DNA of 64,000 bases, taken from NCBI RefSeq assembly GCF_014649115.1, contig NZ_BMSK01000026.1:1-64000 (forward strand), in the 5' to 3' direction. The position numbers and the translations under genes are program-made. The number at the start of each line of letters is the position of its first letter. Positions within the stretch are counted from its first letter, which is position 1. The stretch is from Streptomyces eurythermus. Lineage in GTDB: Bacteria; Actinomycetota; Actinomycetes; Streptomycetales; Streptomycetaceae. Positions 49,624 through 64,000 of the stretch are shown piece after piece. A model generated the notes under the pieces. It was given only the letters and a program-made list of their open reading frames with translations, made no database searches and was not told where the DNA came from.

Positions 49624-49627
<4 letters not shown>
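38945..49627 (-). CDS. Type I modular polyketide synthase, modules 3 and 4
   Basis: A 3560-residue bimodular PKS. An N-terminal docking coil (about 41-66) is followed by module 3: KS (Cys244), AT (GHSQGE, Ser687; YASH 788-791, methylmalonyl type), DH (His993 in HAVSGTPLLP), KR (GGTGVLG; LDD 1483-1485; Tyr1540) and ACP (Ser1705). Module 4: KS (Cys1935), AT (GHSIGE, Ser2378; HAFH 2473-2476, malonyl type), DH (His2681), KR (LDD 3190-3192; Tyr3247) and ACP (Ser3431). A C-terminal docking segment follows (about 3480-3560). All reductive domains keep their catalytic residues and there is no ER, so each module should leave a double bond. LDD marks B-type ketoreductases, the stereochemistry that normally gives trans alkenes. 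There is no thioesterase, so another PKS must follow. GTG 49627 overlaps the stop of the preceding PKS gene (GTGA). Confidence 0.95.
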
Positions 49628-60348
<10,721 letters not shown>

Positions 60349-60371
60349 CGGTTTTCCTCACCTTTTTCCAC

Positions 60372-60423
60372 ACCGTAGTGACGGCCCCGGAAAGGCCACA
60401 CCCTTAACCACCCCTAGGGGTGG
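60372..60423 (-). promoter_or_regulatory. Candidate activator-dependent PKS promoter with 16-bp palindrome
   Basis: CCACCCCTAGGGGTGG (60408-60423) is a perfect 16-bp palindrome overlapping the mutase E stop codon. Downstream on the minus strand, TACGGT (60377-60372) fits a TAnnnT -10, with no good -35. The palindrome centre would lie near -50, suitable for a LuxR-type activator. Confidence 0.5.
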
Positions 60424-61694
60424 GCGGATTCGACGCCCCGGGTGTTCCGGGGGTCGGGTCCGTCGAACGAACGGCGTACGTAGGACAGGGAATCGAGCAG
60501 TTCCGCGGCGGTGACGGCGCGGGCCGGGCGTACGTCGGCGATGCCGTTCAGCGGCATCCTGCCGATGTCGGCCCAGGCCAGCCGGCCGTCCGCGGCGATA
60601 TAACTACGGCTGGATCCGGCGTTGTCCGGATGCAGACAGTAGGGCACGTCGAGGCGTCCCTCGGCGAACGCCGTCAGCAGGGCCGTACCGGGGTCGTCGT
60701 CCAGCTCCAGCACGGCGTCGACCAGGGCGGACGCCTCGGCGTAGGTCTGGGTGCCGGTGGCGTCCAGCGGGGCCCGCGGGGTGCGGGCGGCGACCTCGGC
60801 CGCGTATTCGAGGGCGGCTACGTTCTCGGCCACCGTGGGAATGCGGCGGGATTCCGCGACGGTTTTCACGATGAGCCTCTCCGAGCCGCTGGCGACGGCG
60901 AGTTCGGCCGCTTTCCCGAGCAGCCGGTAGGCGCCCTGTTCCGTTTCCGGGTACAGCCCCATGTAGGCGTAGACGACGACATGCCATTCGGCGTCCGGCA
61001 GATGGTGTGCGCACAGGCGGCGCAACGCGGCCACCGCTTCGGCGTCCTGGCCGGGATGGGTCTGCTGGGCGTAACTGACGGAAATGCTGCGGATGCCGTG
61101 CCGGTGGAAGAACAGTGCCTCCAGCACGCTGACGGCGACGAGCAGGCTCGGCGGGCACAGCTGGCCGAGGACACAGCCCCCGAAGGTCTCCAGGTGCGGT
61201 TCGCCGCCCGAATCGCGGCGTGCGGCGAGCAGTTCGCAGGCGTGTGCCCAGTGGGCGACGGACGCGCGCAGCGGGACCCGGCCGTAGGGCAGGCAGTAGG
61301 AGACCGGGCCGCCCTCGGAGGCGTCGAGCCCCACGGCGGTCAGCGCCCGGAAGATGTCCTGGGGCGCGGCGGAGCCGTGCCGGACCTGGACGGGGAAGCC
61401 GGGGCCGTGGATCCCGTCGAGGACGCCCGCGGTGGTGGCCGGGTCGTGGCTCACGATCGGGTAGCCGTTGAGGGCGACGTCCTCCAGGACGGCCAGGCGT
61501 GCCGACTCCAGGTCGCCGACCCGGGTGTAGCTGTCCAGGGTGATCGTGCCGACGGTGGTCGCCCTGGCGTCCCGGGTGGCGAGCAGCCCGGCCCGCATCC
61601 GCCGCGGGCTGCTCATCCCCATCCGGGGCTGTACCACCAGGCGGCCGGCGTCGTGAGCCCGGCGGACGAACGCGCCGAACCCGCCGCCGGTCAC
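60414..61694 (-). CDS. glmE: Glutamate (methylaspartate) mutase epsilon subunit
   Basis: A 426-residue catalytic subunit of adenosylcobalamin-dependent glutamate mutase, which isomerises L-glutamate to (2S,3S)-3-methylaspartate. Family blocks visible include RMGMSSP near the N-terminus, TLDSYTRVGD, LNGYPIVSHD, VRHGSAAPQDIFRA, EGGPVSYCLPYGR and ETFGGCVLGQLCPPSLLVA. The protein is somewhat shorter than clostridial GlmE (about 480), as in macrolactam-cluster homologues. The GTG start at 61694 overlaps the sigma-subunit stop (GTGA), enforcing equal synthesis. It supplies the beta-amino-acid starter precursor for the adjacent PKS. Confidence 0.92.
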   Translation of the reverse strand: MTGGGFGAFVRRAHDAGRLVVQPRMGMSSPRRMRAGLLATRDARATTVGTITLDSYTRVGDLESARLAVLEDVALNGYPIVSHDPATTAGVLDGIHGPGFPVQVRHGSAAPQDIFRALTAVGLDASEGGPVSYCLPYGRVPLRASVAHWAHACELLAARRDSGGEPHLETFGGCVLGQLCPPSLLVAVSVLEALFFHRHGIRSISVSYAQQTHPGQDAEAVAALRRLCAHHLPDAEWHVVVYAYMGLYPETEQGAYRLLGKAAELAVASGSERLIVKTVAESRRIPTVAENVAALEYAAEVAARTPRAPLDATGTQTYAEASALVDAVLELDDDPGTALLTAFAEGRLDVPYCLHPDNAGSSRSYIAADGRLAWADIGRMPLNGIADVRPARAVTAAELLDSLSYVRRSFDGPDPRNTRGVESAHP

Positions 61695-62143
61695 ACCAGG
61701 GCCCGCTGCGGCAGCGCGCCGAGCATCCGCCGGAAGGCGGCGATGCCTTCGGCGCTGTCGTCGAACACCGCGTCGTACCCGGCGGCGCGCAGCGCGGCCG
61801 TCTCCTCGGCGCCGCAGGGTCCGGCGATGCCGAGCTTGCCGCCGATGACGGCGGGCACCGCGGCGAGGGCGGGCTGTTCGCGCAGCCGGGTGACGGTCCG
61901 CATGCCGTCGTGGTAGCCGTGGCCGTTGACGCTGCTGACCACGATGAGCGCGGGACGGTGCGCGAGGGCCTCGGCGATGAGCAGGTCCTCGGGGACGCAG
62001 GGGCCGAGGTTGACCACGCGGTGCCCGTGCTCCTCCAGCAGGAGCTGGAGGTAGACGAGGTTCCAGGTGTGGGAGTCGGAGATGCCGCCGGCCACCAGCA
62101 CGGGCCGGTCGCCGGGGTCGGAGGCGTTCGGGAAGGGGCTCAT
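61691..62143 (-). CDS. glmS: Glutamate (methylaspartate) mutase sigma subunit, B12-binding
   Basis: A 150-residue cobalamin-binding subunit with a flavodoxin-like fold. SDSHTWN supplies the lower-ligand His in the DxH motif; the glycine of the canonical DxHxxG is Asn, as in other cluster-type homologues. SSVNGHG and GGKLG are the loops binding the nucleotide tail. It pairs with the epsilon subunit next door. ATG 62143 shares one base with the decarboxylase stop (TGATG). Confidence 0.92.
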   Translation of the reverse strand: MSPFPNASDPGDRPVLVAGGISDSHTWNLVYLQLLLEEHGHRVVNLGPCVPEDLLIAEALAHRPALIVVSSVNGHGYHDGMRTVTRLREQPALAAVPAVIGGKLGIAGPCGAEETAALRAAGYDAVFDDSAEGIAAFRRMLGALPQRALV

Positions 62144-63438
62144 CACAGGGCCTGTCCGTGGTCGTAGGTGCGGGTGTGCTCGATGCGGGAGACGGACACG
62201 AGGTCGTCGCCGCGTACGACGATCTCGGCGGGCGCGGGCCGGCCGAGGAACATCAGCAGGCTGGCGGTGGGGCCGTAGGCGCCGGCGTTGGGAACGGTGA
62301 GCAGGTCGCCCGGGGCGAGCGCGGGCAGCGGGACGCCCCGGCCGAGCAGGTCGCCCGGGGTGCACAGCGGCCCGGCCAGGCTCGCCGGGGTGCCGTCGGC
62401 GCCCACGGACTCGTGGGGTTCGACGGACACGGGCAGGATGCGGCCGAGCCCGGACATGCCGCCGAAGGTGTTGATGCCGGCGTCGAGGACGAGGTAGCGG
62501 TGGTCGCGGCTGTCCTTGACGTTGACGACGCCGGTGAGCAGGGTGCCGCTGTCGGCGACCAGGTAGCGGCCCGACTCGCAGGCCACCTGGGGGGCTCCCG
62601 AGCGCCAGCCGGGGAAGTGCTCGTCCAGCGTCCGGGCGAGGGCGTCGCGCAGTTCCCGGTAGACGGGCCGGGTGCCCTGCACGGCGTAGGGCGCGGCGAA
62701 TCCGCCGCCGATGTCGAGGAACCGGAAGGTGACGCCGAGCGACTGCTGGAGAGCGGCGGCGGTGGCGACGGTGTGCCGGAACTCGGCGATCAGGCTGGCC
62801 TCGTCCTTGGCGTTGCTCAGCGGGAAGAAGTGCAGTCCGGCGACCCGGGTGCCCGGGATCTCGCGCAGCTCGGCGGCGAGGCCGGGCAGGGTCTCGCTGT
62901 CGAAGCCGAACTGCGAGGGCACGCCGGTCATGCGGATGCCGGTGGCCGCCGCGCCGGTGGCGTTGTTGACGCGGAGCAGGCAGTCGGCGGTCAGGCCCAG
63001 CTTCAGCGCGGTCTCGCCGACGCGGCGCAGGTCGCCGGGGGACTCGGTGGAGAACAGGCGGACGCCCCGGGTCAGCGCCTCGGCCAGTTCGGCGGTGGTC
63101 TTGCCGGGTCCGGTGTACAGGATCCGGTCGCCGGGGAAACCGGCCCGCAAGGCGGCGTCGAGTTCGCCGACGGAGCTGATCTCGGCGCGGCAGCCGCCGG
63201 TGCGCAGCTCGCGCAGCAGCTCGGGGTGGGGGTTGGCCTTGGCGGCGTAGAACACCTCGACCTCGTCGGGCAGCGCGGCGAACAGGTCGTCGCGGGCCGC
63301 CGCGACCCGGTCCAGGTCGTAGACGTAGGCCGGGGTGCCGAAGCGCCCGGCGAGCTCGGCGGTCCTCGTGTGACGGTCGCGTCCGGCCGGGTCGGTGGTC
63401 GTCCGGGGGTCGCGCCCGGTCGGCTCCGTGGCGGTCAC
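62143..63438 (-). CDS. PLP-dependent decarboxylase of the starter pathway (VinO-like)
   Basis: A 431-residue fold-type III decarboxylase of the diaminopimelate/ornithine decarboxylase family. The PLP lysine is Lys67 in FYAAKANP, and CESGRYLVADSG holds the active-site Cys. The usual HFHxGSQ segment is HFFPLSNAKDE, suggesting an unusual, perhaps carrier-bound, substrate. From context it should remove the alpha-carboxylate of activated 3-methylaspartate to give 3-amino-2-methylpropionate on a carrier protein, as proposed for VinO in vicenistatin biosynthesis. GTG 63438 overlaps the ligase stop (GTGA). Confidence 0.88.
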   Translation of the reverse strand: MTATEPTGRDPRTTTDPAGRDRHTRTAELAGRFGTPAYVYDLDRVAAARDDLFAALPDEVEVFYAAKANPHPELLRELRTGGCRAEISSVGELDAALRAGFPGDRILYTGPGKTTAELAEALTRGVRLFSTESPGDLRRVGETALKLGLTADCLLRVNNATGAAATGIRMTGVPSQFGFDSETLPGLAAELREIPGTRVAGLHFFPLSNAKDEASLIAEFRHTVATAAALQQSLGVTFRFLDIGGGFAAPYAVQGTRPVYRELRDALARTLDEHFPGWRSGAPQVACESGRYLVADSGTLLTGVVNVKDSRDHRYLVLDAGINTFGGMSGLGRILPVSVEPHESVGADGTPASLAGPLCTPGDLLGRGVPLPALAPGDLLTVPNAGAYGPTASLLMFLGRPAPAEIVVRGDDLVSVSRIEHTRTYDHGQAL

Positions 63439-64000
63439 GCGGTGGCTCCTTCCAGCAGGCGGGCGAGCGCCTTGCGGTCGTGCTTGCCGTGCGGGGTGAG
63501 CGGCAGTTCGTCCACGACCCGGCTCACGGTGGGCACCTTGGCGGGTTCCAGCCGCAGCGACAGCTCCTTGAGCAAGGTGTGCGGGTCGATGTCGCCCTCG
63601 GCGAACACCGCGAGGGGGCGGTCCTCGGCGGGCGGCAGGACGGCGGCGGCGCGGACACCGGCGACATCGGTGGCGGCGGCCTCGATCTCGGTGGTGCTCA
63701 TACGGACGCCCTTGTGTTTGAACATGTCGTCGCGGCGGCCCTCGTAGTAGAGGAAGCCGTCCTCGTCCACATGGCCGAAGTCGCCGGTGTGCAGCCGCAG
63801 TCCGCCGCCGGGAGCGGGCCGGAAGGCGCGGGCGGTCTGCTCCGGGGCCCGCCAGTAGCCGGGCATGACGTGCGGTCCCTCGACCACGATCTCGCCGGTC
63901 TGCCAGGGCGGCAGCGGCCGGCCCTCGTCGTCCACGGCGAAGGCGCGGGTGCCGGGCAGCGGGCGGCCGACGGAGTGGGGCTTGGCGTCCTGGAAGGCGG
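63435..64000 (-). CDS. AMP-dependent acyl ligase, C-terminal part (5' end outside window)
   Basis: The final 188 codons of an ANL-superfamily adenylating enzyme; the frame is open past the right edge. Motifs seen are GEIVVEGPHVMPGYW, the ribose-binding TGD in LHTGDFG, GRRDDMFKHKGVRMSTTEIE of the hinge, and the catalytic lysine region LPLTPHGKHDRKAL. In vicenistatin-type loci the equivalent enzyme (VinN) adenylates 3-methylaspartate and loads it on a free ACP. Position and coupling to the decarboxylase support that role, but the substrate pocket lies outside the window. Confidence 0.85.
   Translation of the reverse strand, partial: AFQDAKPHSVGRPLPGTRAFAVDDEGRPLPPWQTGEIVVEGPHVMPGYWRAPEQTARAFRPAPGGGLRLHTGDFGHVDEDGFLYYEGRRDDMFKHKGVRMSTTEIEAAATDVAGVRAAAVLPPAEDRPLAVFAEGDIDPHTLLKELSLRLEPAKVPTVSRVVDELPLTPHGKHDRKALARLLEGATA

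Overview
The window is high-GC actinobacterial DNA with Streptomyces character: about 70+ percent GC, GTG starts, four-base start/stop overlaps, rare TTA (bldA-type) codons confined to regulators, and SARP, LAL, SpoIIE-phosphatase and Kdp genes. I saw no rRNA, tRNA, CRISPR array or complete insertion sequence.

Left edge (1-10.7 kb): part of a secondary-metabolism locus that extends out of the window. It holds the 3' end of chorismate synthase (aroC), an IS701-like transposase relative that has lost its first catalytic acidic pair, 3-dehydroquinate synthase (aroB), a GAF/PucR regulator, shikimate dehydrogenase (aroE), transketolase (tkt), a SARP activator and a gamma-butyrolactone-receptor-like TetR. 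Four separate enzymes of the route to chorismate beside SARP and TetR regulators suggest a dedicated aromatic-precursor supply for a product encoded further left.

Middle (10.7-34.5 kb): mostly chromosomal-type genes. There are two SpoIIE phosphatases, a protein kinase, acetyltransferases, a GntR regulator and an MFS exporter. A TetR/FAD-monooxygenase pair has an obvious two-site operator. A probable rifamycin-resistance island follows: a rifamycin-associated-element-like palindrome, a glycosyltransferase (rgt) and the RNA-polymerase-protecting helicase-like protein HelR. A potassium locus comes next: kdpFABC, an orphan kdpE with no kdpD, and a KimA-like K+ permease. Both potassium promoters carry the same two pairs of 11-bp repeats, spaced identically.

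Right half (about 35-64 kb, open at the right edge): a type I polyketide locus for a beta-amino-acid-primed polyene macrolactam. Genes run right to left in a translationally coupled chain: AMP ligase (partial), PLP decarboxylase, glutamate mutase S and E, then two giant PKS proteins. The mutase makes 3-methylaspartate from glutamate; ligase and decarboxylase would activate it and convert it to 3-amino-2-methylpropionate, as in vicenistatin-type pathways. The PKS proteins are ACP(loading)-[KS-AT-DH-KR-ACP]x2 and [KS-AT-DH-KR-ACP]x2, with AT choices malonyl, malonyl, methylmalonyl, malonyl. They predict an amine-headed conjugated tetraene. Later modules, the thioesterase and tailoring genes must lie outside. 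A LAL (LuxR) activator with a TTA codon and a long structured leader faces the PKS genes; an 18-bp-arm hairpin separates the two convergent units.
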